In this document: one piece after another, positions 21,827 through 33,742 of the stretch
Layout of the letters: every line of letters begins with the position of its first letter
Numbering within the stretch: position 1 is the first letter of the stretch
Assembly: GCA_036346405.1 (NCBI GenBank)
Contig: CM070550.1
Span: 10,760,115 to 10,824,114 of the forward strand
Origin: Phyllostachys edulis
Lineage: Eukaryota; Streptophyta; Magnoliopsida; Poales; Poaceae
Length of the DNA stretch: 64,000 bases
Direction: 5' to 3'
Notes under the pieces: model-generated
Told to the model about the DNA's origin: nothing
Seen by the model: only the letters and a program-made list of their open reading frames with translations
Databases searched by the model: none
Translations under genes and position numbers: made by a program

Positions 21827-24800
21827 GCTCCCCCTAAACATGTGCATATTAAATGTAGAGAATTTTTGCAAGCACATGTAGAGATTTTTAGAGAGGTTTG
21901 GCGGAGTTTCTTTTATATGATGAATATCATTTCAAGAGAGTAATATAAGCACAAGATTAACCAACAAGTTCATCAAGATAAAATAATATTATAGCAATGT
22001 CTTGAGCCGATTACAAGCATACAAGTACATAAACATTCAACCAAGCTCATAAACGGTAGAACATTAAGAGTATATAGATGAGGTTCAATAAGCTTACATA
22101 GATAACAAAAGAGAGCAATAAGCTTATCCTCTAACTATTACACACAAAAGTCCAACAAGCATTCAACATCCATAATAGATATCTAATATAGAATATATAT
22201 GACTATATAGCACTTCTCCCCCTTTGGCATCAACTACCAAAAGCTACGAAGTAGGGGGAGGAGGAGGAGGAGCGACAGCCGATGTGGAAAGGGCTGTAGG
22301 AGGATCAATGCGTCGACGCCAAGAATAAGTGATAGTCTGCTCGATCGACGAGACGCGAGTGGTCATCTCAGCCATGTCGGTGCAATCCTCAAACCAAACC
22401 AACCATCTCGATCTAGGCGTCAAGCACAACCGAAGTTGATCGCTCCACGGTACTCGGCGAGAGTCCAACGATCGAGTAGTGCTCTCTAGGGCATCCATGC
22501 GATGATCCGTAACCTCTAAGCGCCGATCCACCGTGATCAAACGAGACACTATCGTGTTGATGCCAAGATGTAGAACCTCCAACAACAATGATCAAGTCCA
22601 CCCCGCCGCCGAGGAGCGGCCGAGGAGAAGCTGGAGCATCAACAACGGGGTGAAGAGGCCTGTTCCTCAAGTCTCTCTGGTGGTCACCTTCTGGCTTGTA
22701 TTGCTTGTGAGGAAAGGGAGTGGCACCATTGAAGTCAGTGGTCCTCAAAATGAGCTTCATGATGTAAGGTGCATAATACATTCTCTTTCCCAAGTCACCT
22801 TGGCAAGATTGCAACTCAATCAAGATTAAATGCATAATATCAAATTTCTTTCCTTGCATCACATAATCTATGACATTCCAGACATGACCTCGAATAGCAT
22901 CATTGTTGCCGCTCCTGGGCAAGATAGTGGCCCCGATAATCCTGTTAATGACACTAGGTAGAGGTCTCGCACCGCAACCTTACCAGGACAACTCCAACAT
23001 GAGTAGGCTCATAGAACTGCGTTCTGCTTCGAGTTCGGCAGCTGCTCAAGGTGAATCTTGACATACTCACGTGCTGGCAGATTGAGGGCCTCCTCAAAGT
23101 GACGCTTGGTGGCTGTGTAGCGCACGGAGCCTATCATCCATGTCACAGTGGCCAAGGTAGCTGGAATGTAAACTGTAGCATAAAACTGACGGATTACCTC
23201 CTCATTGAAGTTACACTTGATGCTAACAATTCCATCCAAGCCAGCATTGCGAAAGCGAGAATACAAACTTGCATACCGAGTTTGCTCATTGAGATAAGAC
23301 CAATCAATGTATTTCTGAATAGCAAATTGCTTGTGAAGCACCACACGATTATAGCAATCTTCCTGAAATATTGAGTGAAATCTCTCATCGATGGCTGACC
23401 TCGGCTGCTCATATGGAGATTGCTTCCTGAGTTGCTTGAAATCATCATTCCGGATAGAGCGAAGATCCACACGAGGCTCAGGTGAAAACTCCACATCAGC
23501 ATCATCTTCTTCATCCATATGCTCACTGGCGCTTGGCACAGAGGACAGAGACGGCGAGGAGTCCGCTTCGTCGCTGTCGGAATGCTCAACCGGAGGACGA
23601 TGGGTAGCCTTCCAGGGATGACGAGACGAAGATGCCTTAGGATCGGCAACGGTCTTGGTCCTTGCCATGATCACTGGAGAGGAAGACAAGACCAATCAAT
23701 GAGTGAGTTGAAAGGAATAAAGATTAACAACTCAACAAAATGTAACCTTTTTTCGTCGTCAGGCCGCCTAACCGCAGTGCTTGACCGGTCATCATAGTAG
23801 CGCGGATCGTCACAAGAACACGCTTGGTTAGTCCGGCCTTGACCGAAAAACCTAGGGTTATGTCAGATTCAGCGGAATCTTCACAATGTAGGTTAATAAT
23901 CGATAATCAGGTGAGTATAGATGACAATGGGCATACTCAAAGTCGATTAACGTTCAAGGAACAGATCAAGAGAAGAATCAAGAGGGATTGATCGAAATTT
24001 TGAGAGAGGATGACCTTGCGGTGACGGCGGTGAGGAAGAGGACCCGGCGGCGATGAGGGGGTGTCCGGCAGTGAGGAGGAGCGATCAGCGGCGTGGAGAC
24101 GAGGAAACCCTCCGAGGGTGGCGACGCGGTTGAGAGAGGAGAGAGAACCGCCAAAGTGAGAAAGAAAGAGGGAGCAACGGGTCGGTGGAGAATTAAAGGA
24201 GAGAAACCGAAGAGCTTTAATCTGCAGGTACGGGTCGACTTTAGGTAACGCTTTCGGTCGGTCCGGGCACAAGCTCATGGGTTAACTGCAGCTTAAGCCG
24301 ACAGTTGACCGTGACCGAGGATTTTGAGATGTTTTAGCAGAAAATTTGTGTTGTCTTTGCTCCATAGAGTTAGCACACAACATAAAAACCATCTTGGAGC
24401 AATTTCAACGAGATTAGATCAACAAACGAGTTTTGAACATAGATTTTTAGGAAAATAGAGCAATTTTTGAAGAAAACAATTTGAGTGAGTTAAAGGGAGC
24501 AAACAACAAGATTTGTTACTTGTGAGGATATGTATGAGTATGAAATACTATTTTTGAGGCAATATATGAGAGAAAACATTGAGTGAATAGCAATACTCAT
24601 TTTATGCTAGAATTGATACAAGTGAATTTTTCGGGTTTTGGGCTATTTTTGAGCGAGATTCAAACTTAAATAACTTTGATTTGGTTGAGAGTTTGAAAAA
24701 CTTATGAATACGAAAAGGTCACGAATAACCATCTTTAGATTTTTCTTTTTGGGAGCAAAATCGAATTCCTTTCGGAATAACTTTTGGATGAAAAACCGTT

Positions 24801-25080
24801 TTTGGTCAAAAATAAGATATATAAGAAACTAGTTTTGGCCAAAACTTGATTTTTCTTTTAAGATAGATAATTTTGAGATCTTTTCAACCAAAAACCTTTG
24901 AAATACATTAGAGAATAGATGTAGCTAGTTTTTTTAAGAGGTTTGATTGATAAAAACCAATTTTTGACTTTTTGACCAAAAGGAATGGTTTTTGAAAACA
25001 CATTCTAGCATGTTTTGTTGATATGTGCACACTTAGAGATGTGGTATACATAATGATTGTATAACACTCCCCCTAAATGT
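21827..25080 (-). repeat. Three additional PPT-like tracts
   Basis: Minus-strand purine runs containing AGGGGGAG-type cores occur at 21827-21836, 22214-22226 and 25065-25076, besides the true PPT. Multiple PPT copies between pol and the 3' LTR are a described Sirevirus trait. Two of the three share a downstream TTTAGGGGGA context. Confidence 0.6.
22413..23695 (-). pseudogene. Envelope-position ORF of Sirevirus ('putative plant transposon protein')
   Basis: Frame 23695-23009 begins with a charged, serine-rich N-terminus (MARTKTVADPKASSSRHP) and an acidic SEHMDEEDDADVEFSPEP stretch. It continues into a folded part with YNRVVLHKQFAIQKYIDW and ATKRHFEEALNLPAREYV. After a frameshift near 23000 the frame 22922-22413 continues with NNDAIRGHVWNVIDYVMQGK and YYAPYIMKLILR. 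This corresponds to the 'putative plant transposon protein' domain frequently annotated in grasses. Its place between pol and the 3' LTR is that of the Sirevirus env-like gene. I see no signal peptide or clear membrane anchor, and function is unknown. Confidence 0.65.
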
Positions 25081-25288
25081 GTTTTCCATCTTAATTCTTG
25101 AATTAAGAGAATCACGAGAGAAAGACGAATTCAATCAAGATGATAGAAACATAATGTAATCAAATAACATTAGAAAAGTCTATGACATTTAATTCATTCA
25201 TCAACTTGCAAAAGCGGCCTTCATCTAGAGGTTTGGTGAAAATATCCGCTAATTGATCTTCGGTTCTTATGTGGCTAATTTCAATATC
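23696..25288. other. Sirevirus non-coding spacer between pol and the 3' ORF
   Basis: A 1.6-kb AT-rich stretch with no sizeable meaningful frame. It contains one PPT-like tract (25065-25076) and isolated copies of the LTR-like gttagtccggcc word (23826). Confidence 0.6.
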
Positions 25289-26648
25289 TCACTTGCTCAC
25301 ATGATCTCTCAAGAAATGGTGGCGAATATCTATATGCTTGGTTCTTGAGTGTTGAACAAGGTTATTAGCAATTTTTACGGCACTATAATTGTCACATAAA
25401 AAAGGCATTTTATAAAATTTAATTCCATAGTCCATCAATGTTTGCCTCATCCATAGTAATTGAGCACAACAACTTCCCGCGGAAACATATTCGGCTTCGA
25501 CGGTGGATAATGCTACGGAATTTTGTTTCTTGGATGACCACGATACTAAGGATCTTCCTAAGAATTGACAACTACCCGAGGTGCTTTTTATATCCACTTT
25601 GCAACCCGCATAATCTGAATCGGAATATCAAATTAAATCAAATTTAGCACCTTTGGGGAACCATAGGCCAATACTAGAGGAATGCTTTAAATATCTAAGA
25701 ATTCTTTTAACGGCCATAAGATGACATTCTTTTGGAGAAGCTTGAAAACAAGTACACATACAAACACTAAACATGATATCGGGCCTAGATGCGGTAAGAT
25801 AAAGTAAGCTACCAATCATGGATCTATAAAGCTTTAAATCTACCGATTTACCTCCCTCATTTAGATCAAGATGACCATTTGTAGCCATGGGAGTCTTGAT
25901 GGGCTTTGCATCTTCCATGCCAAATATTTTAAGTAAAACCTTCACGCACTTGGCTTGACTTATGAAAGTCCCATCCTTGAGTTGCTTGATTTGAAGTCCT
26001 AGGAAATAGCTTAATTCTCCAATCACTGACATTTCAAATTCCCTAGACATCATATCACCAAATTCTTTGCAAAAATCTTGATTAGTAGACCCAAAAATGA
26101 TATCATCAACATAAATTTGACATACAAAGAAATCATCATCTAGAACTTTAGTAAATAAAGTTGAATCAATTTTCCCGATTTTGAATCCTTTTGAGACTAG
26201 AAAACCTCTAAGGCGTTCATACCATACTCTAGGAGCTTGTTTTAGACCATAGAGCGCCTTGGAGAGTTTATAGACATGATTTGGATTTTTAGGATCTTCA
26301 AAACTGGGAGGTTGTTCAACAAAAACAAGTTCGGATATTTTACCATTTAAGAATGCACTTTTGACATCTATTTGAAATAATTTAATATCAAAGCATGATG
26401 CAAAGGCAAGTAATATCCGAATTGACTCAAGTCTAGCTACGGGGCGAAAGTTTCACCAAAGTCCAAACCTTCAACTTGTGAATATCCTTGAGCGACCAAT
26501 CTTGCTTTGTTTCGAACAACCAAACCATTTTCATCTTGCTTGTTCCTAAAGACCCATTTAGTACTAATAATATTGTGTTTTTTGGGTCGATCCACCAATG
26601 TTCAAACTTTATTTCGGGTGAAATTATTGAGTTCTTCATGCATCGCAT
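25289..26648 (-). pseudogene. Copia reverse transcriptase and RNase H, broken
   Basis: The minus-strand order is an RT N-terminal piece (26648-26433), the catalytic YVDD (plus-strand 26102-26113), then YFLGLQIKQLKDGTFISQAK and SLLYLTASRPDIMFSVCMCT (26053-25628), then RNase H with SWSSKKQNSVALSTVEAEYV and HIDIRHHFLRDHV (25597-25289). A stop replaces the glycine before YSDSDYAG, and at least one frameshift separates the RT pieces. The enzyme would copy element RNA into DNA in the particle. Confidence 0.85.
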
Positions 26649-27804
26649 TTACCCAATCCGGATCGTCAAGTGCTTCTTTTACATGCTTTGGCTCAATAGA
26701 AGAGACAAAGGAGTAATGTTCACAAAAAGAAGCAACACGAGAGCGAGTTTGGACACCCTTACTTACGTCACCCAATATTTGATCTATTGGATGATCCTTT
26801 GCAATTGCATTGTGGATTCTTAGTGGTAGGTTGGATGGTTGATCATCTTCCTTGTTATCCTCTTTATTAAATTGTACTGGACTTGTGGAAGATGTGGGTG
26901 GTTCAACTTGAGTAGAAGATGATGGATTGTCTTCGGGCTTGATATCGCCTATTTGCATATGTTCCATTGCTTTTTTTAAGGCTTCATCACCTACATCATC
27001 CAAATTCTCATGCTCTTCTTGAGAGTCGTTAGTTTCATCAAATTGCACATCATGCCTTTCTTCAACTAAACCGGAGTTTTTGTTAAAGACACGATAAACC
27101 TTGCTATTTGAAGAGTAACCAAGCAAGAAACCAACATCACAACGACCATCAAATTTTGAAAGACGAACACCCTTCTTCAAAATATATCACTTGCAACCAA
27201 AAACACGAAAGTAAGAGATGTTCGGTTTTCTTCCTACAAGAAACTCATAGGAAGTCTTTTTCAAAAGACGATGCAAATAGAGACGATTTATGGCATGACA
27301 AGCGGTATTAATAGCTTCCGTCCAAAAGATATCGGAAGTATTATATTCATCAAGCATTGTCCTAGCCATTTCAATTAATGTACGATTTTTCCTTTCTACT
27401 ACTCCATTTTGCTCCGGAGTGTAGGTTGTGGAAAGTTCATGTTTTATTCCAAGTTCATCACAAAAGTCTTCAACTTTAGTATTCTTGAACTCGGAACCAT
27501 TATCACTACAGATTTTCTTTATTTTGAAATCAAATTCATTTTGGGCCCTTTTTGCAACGCTTTTGAAAATCCCGGAGGTTTCACTTTTGTCATCTAGGAA
27601 GAATACCCATGTATATCTAGAGTAATCAACCACAATGGCTAAACAATAGCTATTTCCCCCGATACTCTTATAGGTTGTTGGCCCAAACAAATCCATATGT
27701 AAGAGTTCCAATGGTCTAGAAGTTGACATGATACTTTTGGAATGATAAGAATTAGCGACTTGTTTACCGGCTTGACAAGCACTACAAAGTCTATTTTTCC
27801 TCAA
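26602..27804 (-). pseudogene. Copia integrase with C-terminal extension
   Basis: 27804-27187 contains LCSACQAGKQ (end of the zinc-binding region), then the catalytic core with the DDE residues in HMDLFGP, CSDNGSEF and NGVVERKNR. TGC to TGA right after FRVFGCK stops it. The frame continues at 27180-26602 with KFDGRCDVGFLLGYSSNSKV and an acidic linker leading to RT. Integrase would join the cDNA ends to host DNA and make the 5-bp duplication seen at ccgac. Confidence 0.9.
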
Positions 27805-28315
27805 ATTTCACATCTTTCAAGCCAACAACTAAATTATGTTTGAAAAGCTTTTTGAGTTGAATCATTCCAACATGAGCTAGCCTTCTATGGCAAAGCCAAC
27901 CCAAGGAGGTTTTTGCCATTAAGCAAGTTTTTAAACAAGATTCACTTGAACTAAAATCAACTAAGTAAAGATTTTCAAATCTAAAGCTTTTGAAAGCTAA
28001 AGAGCTATCTTTTGCATTAGAGATGGTAACACCTTCACTAGAGAATGAGCAAACTAGTCCAAGATTACATATTTGAGCAACGGATAGCAAGTTAAAGTTT
28101 AATGATTCTACTAGAGAAACATTGGAAATGGAAAGGTCATTTGAGATAGCAATTTTACCCAATCCTAATACCTTTCCTTTGCTATTATCGCCAAAAGTGA
28201 TCTTGTCTACTCCTTTTCCATTCTCGAATGTGGTAAACATTTTTCTATCACCGATCATGTGTTGAGTGCATCCACTATCAAGCACCCAATGTTTTCCACC
28301 GGTTTTATAGTTCAC
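27791..28315 (-). pseudogene. Copia aspartic protease and gag-pre-integrase region
   Basis: HWVLDSGCTQHMIGD carries the DSG active site of a Pseudoviridae protease. NLLSVAQICNLGLVCSF and LCHRRLAHVGMIQLKKL are the expected GAG_pre-integrase motifs. A stop-containing gap of about 14 bases separates it from the upstream gag frame, and the frame ends at 27791 just inside the integrase zinc-binding region. Confidence 0.85.
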
Positions 28316-28329
28316 CTACAAAATAAGAA

Positions 28330-30257
28330 TCAAGTTCTTTTAGGTACCCAAATTTGTTTGGGTCCTTGGAGGTTAGTAACCAAGGATTTGGGTACCCAAA
28401 TAGCATTCTTTTTAGCACCTAAAATTGAAGTGCCAACAAAACGAGCAACTATTTTACCATCCTTAGTCCTTTTAAGCACATAGCATGAATCATATATACC
28501 AAGTGATGGAACCTTACCCATAGGACAATTTTGTTGCACATGTCCTATTTCCCGGCACTTATGGCAATACATACCATTTTGCCTCATAAATCTTGTGGGC
28601 TTATTTACCGGCTTCTTACCTTTCTTAGGCACATACCCAATACCTTCCTTGTTGAATGAGTATCTTTGCCCACTCAAAAGCTTGTCAAGAGTGGCTTTAC
28701 CCTTGAAACATCTTTCCAAGCTCTTACTTAGTTTGGTCACTTGTTCTTTTAGCTCATTGTTCTCATGAACAAGGTTTGCATCATTTTGCTCAACAATATC
28801 ATGATTAGCATCAACATTAGAGCAACATGGTGTTGCAAGTAGGTCATCACATGAAGTAGATGCACTAGTCTTAGCAATTTCTACACTAGGTATTTCATCA
28901 ATAATATTGCATGTAATTCCTACACTAGAGCAAGATTTATTCGAATATTCTTGGATAAGCAAGTTATGAGCTTCCTCTAGCTCCTTATAAAAATCTTTTA
29001 GAGTATTGTATTCCTTATTTAAGATCTTATATTTTGATTTTTCTTTTCCAAGATATTCACTTAATTCATCAAGCATATCCATTAATTCATCATAAGTTGG
29101 TTCAACACTATTAATGGATTTTACCTTATCTCCTTTTGCCATAAGACAAGTAGGAGTGGAAAATAACGACGGAGCTTCCTTGATGACGATGCCGACTAGT
29201 CCCTTCTTCTTGGGGGACTCTTCCTCATCGGAATCGGAGTCGCTTGACTCATCATTTGAATCCCATTCTCCAATGTGAGCTTCATGCTTGCCATCTTTGT
29301 GAAGCTTCTTGAAAAGTTTCTTCTTGCCATTGTACTCCTTCTTCTTAAATGGCTTGCCTTTGTAATCCTTCTTTTCGGGGCAACGGGAGCAATGTGCCCC
29401 TTTTCTTCACAATTATAGCATCGAATGTTGCTATATCTCTTCTTGTCATTTGAGGATTGCCCCTTCTTGAACTTGTCGATGTTATAGCTTCTATTGGGGC
29501 GCCTCTTCATGACCCTCTTCATTCTTCTTACAAGGAGTGCATGCTCCTCATCGGATTCATCTTCTTCATCCTCATCATCACTTGATTCCGCTTCGACTTT
29601 GAAGGCGATAATCTTCTTCTTTAAGGAAGATGTTTCCAAGAGCTCTTTCTTGTCCTTCTTGAATAACTCATTTGTGATGAGATTGCCCAAGAGCCCCGTT
29701 GGTGTCATTCTTGGCAACTCGGGTGAGTTGAGAAATAGCGTCACCAACGTCTCATATTTATCCGGAAGTGCCTTAAGCATCTTGCGAACAATATCAACAT
29801 CAAGAAGGTTAGTCCCAAGGCCTTTGAGCTCATTCACAATGTTGTTGAGTCTTGAATACATCTCATTGATGTTTTCATGAGGCAACATTATGAATGTCTC
29901 ATATTTAATCCGAAGCCTATGCAATTTGGCTTCTTTGACCGTGGATGTTCCCTCATGGATTTCCGAGAGGGTGGTCCAAATATCATGAGCGGTTTCTAAG
30001 TTGCTCACTCTATTGAACTCATCCGCGTTCAAAGCGCCAAAGAGAGCGTTCATAGCTTGAGCATCTAAATGAGCATTACGCTCCTCTTGCTCCGTGGGGA
30101 GTAGTGGATTAAGAGGCATGACGTAACCCTCATTCACGATTTTCTAAATTCTTGGACTCATAGCCTTTAAATAAATTAACATTTTAATTTTCCAATAAGC
30201 ATAATTTGAGCCATCAAAGAGAGGAGCCTTTCCTATTGCAATTCTCTCACTAGCCAT
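28330..30257 (-). pseudogene. Sirevirus Gag with two CCHC knuckles
   Basis: ATG at 30257 starts MASERIAIGKAPLFDGSNYA. TGG to TAG (30144-30146) stops it, and the frame continues from 30137 with TAHDIWTTLSEIHEGTSTVK and the first knuckle CYNCEEKGHIAP. A frameshift after that knuckle moves to 29142-28330, with a coiled-coil-like DELMDMLDELSEYLGKEKSK and the second knuckle CHKCREIGHVQQNC. The UBN2/gag-polypeptide layout and a long coiled segment are usual for Sireviruses. Gag packages element RNA. Confidence 0.85.
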
Positions 30258-30302
30258 TCTTTTCTCTCTTAGACGGTTAAGTCTAAATCAATGAGAGACC
30301 AA

Positions 30303-30314
30303 GCTCTGATACCA
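30303..30314 (-). promoter_or_regulatory. Primer-binding site (initiator tRNA-Met)
   Basis: The minus strand reads TGGTATCAGAGC two bases inside the 5' LTR, complementary to the 3' end of plant initiator tRNA-Met. It is the canonical copia PBS. Confidence 0.95.
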
Positions 30315-30316
30315 CT

Positions 30317-31818
30317 TGTAGGATCAAGGATAACCGACTAGAGGGGGGTGAATAGGAGGTTTTTAAACTTTTTGACAATTTAACAATTTTGGCCAATTAT
30401 CAACTTGGTCTAAGCAAGATATGTTCTAGCTAAGCAATTTAACACAATAGACAAGCTAGAAATATAAATGCGGAAATGTAAAGACTAGAAATAACCACAA
30501 TGACACAAGGGTGTTTTTCCCGTGGTATCGAAGACTTGTCGGTCTTCACTAGTCCACGTTGAGGAAGCTTGATCAACTCAAGTCGGCTCCACGAATTAAG
30601 CCTTCCTTCGTTCACTATTGGTAGCTCTTCTCCTCTCCAGATAGGTGAGCTCCAGCCTTCACAAATGCCCGAGTCTTCTCACAATCTCCTTTGAGAAGAT
30701 CACCGAACCAAACTCCAAGCCGTCTAGGAGACGGCAATCTCCAAGAGTAATAGAGCAAGAGATCTTCACTTGAAAGTGCTCTAATGCCACAATGATCAAA
30801 CTCAAATAAATGCTCTTGGAAAAACCTCAACTATCTTTGCAAAAGGAATTGAATGCTCTCAATGAGTAAGAAACAATGCAAATGGCTCAAGAGATGTTAA
30901 ATGAGGTTCAACAACACTTCTAGTTGCAGTGGGTGAGGTATTTATAGCCTCCACCCACTGCACTAGCCGCTATGCACGAAATTCTAATTTTTCAGAGACA
31001 CGGTCGATCACAGCACCGTCGGGTCATCCGCCCTTCCTCAGAATCTGGCCGATCAGAACGCATTAAGTGCATCAAAAATAGCCACATAGGGGTCCGGCCA
31101 GATCACAGTGTATGCGCGTTAGTCCTACCACGTAAAAACGGAAAACGTTGAAAGCACCTACTGGAAAAGGCTGACCATTTGGAAGGACCGGAGGCGGTCA
31201 CCAAGACTTATACTGCGTGGCCGATCCGGCTGAAGTTTTCATCCGAAAATCCTCCTCTGGAAAAAGTTGACCGCGTCCAAGACCCGGGGGTGCGGTCAGT
31301 CCGGCCTTTAGCCGTCGGTTAGTCCGGCCCAGAGGATTTTTAGCAAAACTGAAAACAACCATTTACTGGAAAATGCTGACCGCCTTCTTTGGTCCGGCAC
31401 TCCGGTCAATCCGGCCAATTGACGTCGGTCAGTCCGGCCTCCAAAGAATTTCAGCAAATTTAAATCGAGGCCAAACCAAAAACAAATCCAAGATTAAACC
31501 AAATAAGATTTGAGCAATTGTGGCATCATTCACTTTCAAGGTGCTTAATTCTTGGACCCTCTTTATAGTACGGCTGTCTAGCCTATAACCCGGTCTTCCA
31601 ACCAGCTCACCTAAGACCAGTAAAATAAAAAGATCCTAAACTATTGTACCTTGTCTTTGAGCCAAATGATCTTCATGTAATCCTTTCGCGTGCAATTCCA
31701 GGTCATTAAAAAACACCAATGGGACTTAACCTTGTAAATACTCAATAAACACGTTAATCCCATATTCACATATTATCATTAATTACCAAAACAATTTTTA
31801 GGGGCCTAGATGCTTTCA
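30317..31818 (-). repeat. Sirevirus 5' LTR
   Basis: 1502 bp, tgtaggatca to gatgctttca on the plus strand, followed by the second ccgac TSD copy at 31819-31823. Minus-strand TATAAATA at 30939-30946. It matches the 3' LTR closely except in the block 30970-31235. Confidence 0.95.
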
Positions 31819-31823
31819 CCGAC

Positions 31824-33388
31824 GTCGTCCATGACTCCGACGACTGCTTCTCCGCGCTCGCAAGCTCCCCTCCTTTGCCTCCCCATCCTCCACCTCTCGC
31901 CTGCAAGGATGTACAAAATTGACAATATATGGACGAAGCAAATTTGTAATTCTAGAATGTGTGGATGTAGTAATGACCGGATGTTGCAATGATTTTGTGA
32001 ATTGCATGTGGTTTTGTTTGTTAGATGGTTTGTAAAATTCTTCATATTATATGAATGAAAGCATGGTCCTAAGTTTGTTTGTGAAATCTTGCAGTGTTGT
32101 TCCTGTCTCTTGCTCTATGCGTCTCTTCAACTCTCTTAGAATGCAGGTTTGGGCCAGTTTTTTTGGAGATAAATTTTCCCAGTATATCCCTACATGCAGA
32201 AGTCCCTCAAAATCCGGTCACAGAAGGCTCATTTGCAGGTTTGCCAAGTGGCGGAAATCAGTCAAACCATGTGGCTTTGGGATAGTGGTATTCGTGAAGA
32301 TGACCTGAGTAGGAGTGCAGATCGGCTTTGGGAAATCAGTCAAGGATTAAATGAGCAAAGAGCAATCAAATTTTAATCAAATCAAAAAATAATAATAAAG
32401 AAGGTATTAGCCAATGGTTTCCACTTCATAAAAGAGATAAAGTATGCATGCACAGTTGAAATTCACTCATCGAATGACAAATCATCTATAGCACCCATAT
32501 ATCGAAGCATCCCATATTCCAGCTCAGCAAATCCCTGTTATTGATGTTCATAGATAAAATTATGGATGATGCATGCTTCTGGACTTCCAGAAGACCATCT
32601 CAGTCCAGAAGCATGTGTCACTGCTTTACGTGGAATTTATCAAGGTCACCAATTACACGAATAAGATGCTTCTTCTGAATGCCATAACCGATCAAGCTTC
32701 AAGCTCTTAACAAGGTTGTGCTGTGTTTCGCTAATCAAAAGTTACACGCACATAGGTATCACCTCAAAATACTTATCGACACATAAAAGTAAAAACAACA
32801 TCTAATTTGTCTAGGAGGTAATGATACAAACCAAAAGTAATAACCAGCATTGAAAAAACAGCCATTACCCGGCCCAGCTATGGTCGATAATCGCCATTGC
32901 TTAGGGCCACTTATTTGGCAAATAAACCAATGTGTTGGTTGGGATTTACCCCATTCATCCAAAGTTGCGCATAAATTTAGGCAATTCGCTGAGTTTCACA
33001 TCATGTTGCACACTAATACAACTTTCATATTATTCTTCATAAACAATTAGGAAATAAGGTAATGAGTAATGACCCAAGAGGGAAAATCACAAGTCGGGCA
33101 AAAGAAAAGGTTCTACTTCAATATGTGAGACAATGGAGTGCTCACAACAATCATTGTGGGCATTGATGCCCATAATTGAGAAGCAATTCAAGTCGTTATT
33201 AACTTATTATACAAAGTGGTAGCATTGCCCAAGTAATTGAGATATCAGATCAACATAAGTCCGTAATCCTCGCCTCCGAGAAGACCATCTCACCCGTATA
33301 TGCGTCACTACTAGCCCGACATCAGATCAACATAAGTTAAAATGATACATCTCAATTGCAAATGGGTTTCAGTTTCAACAGAAGCATT
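31824..33388. other. Host sequence after the Sirevirus; no gene recognised
   Basis: The GC-rich sequence interrupted at 20150 continues to about 31910, then becomes AT-rich. Several splice-like borders are visible (a tcttgcag at 32088-32095) and short frames around 32050-32380, but no family is recognised. A small hairpin lies at 32573-32614. Confidence 0.35.
32573..32614. other. Perfect 13-bp hairpin
   Basis: Arms atgcttctggact (32573-32585) and agtccagaagcat (32602-32614) are exact complements separated by 16 bases, with one more G-C and two G-T pairs outside. The stem is shorter than a typical plant pre-miRNA stem. It could be a small foldback remnant. Confidence 0.5.
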
Positions 33389-33598
33389 TCTGAATCCATT
33401 AGCTTACATTCCAAAAAAGCTTACATTACATCTCAATTTCAAAACATAAGTTACAATGATACAAAAAAAAATGATTCAATCATACAGAATTCTGAATCCA
33501 TTAGCTTACATTCCAAAAAAGCTTCCATTACATTTGGATCTCAATTTCAAAACATAAGTTACAATGATACAAAAAAAATGATTGTCGTTAGTAACTTG
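33389..33598 (+). repeat. ~100-bp imperfect tandem duplication
   Basis: The segment ctgaatccattagcttacat ... acaatgatacaaaaaaaa occurs at 33389 and again at 33491, the second copy with a small internal insertion. The same reading frame (ESISLHSKKA) is open through both copies, but I see no reason to call it a gene. Confidence 0.75.
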
Positions 33599-33742
33599 TG
33601 CGGTTCGAAATAAAGAAGCGGAAGTGAATGTCTCATGCTGACCTCCAAAATTTCCTGTGGTGCCTCCACCACTGTGCCACGACGACACGCCCGCCACGTC
33701 CAGGGCATGAGCCTGTGGCCGTGAACTACCTCGGCTGACCCC

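Larger units (their letters stand above)
20151..31818 (-). mobile_element. Full-length Ty1/copia retrotransposon, Sirevirus (Maximus/SIRE) type
   Basis: This is an 11,668-bp element on the minus strand with LTRs of 1505 and 1502 bp (TG...CA), a perfect ccgac TSD, an initiator-tRNA PBS, a purine tract, and the order gag, protease, integrase, RT/RNase H. A further ORF lies between pol and the 3' LTR, in the position where Sireviruses carry an envelope-like gene. Long LTRs, the extra ORF, repeated PPT-like tracts and a palindrome cluster upstream of the LTR TATA box all point to the Sirevirus genus. Every ORF has stops or frameshifts. The LTRs differ at about 4 percent of sites in their first 620 bp by eye. 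It is an old, immobile copy that splits an unidentified GC-rich sequence. Confidence 0.95.
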
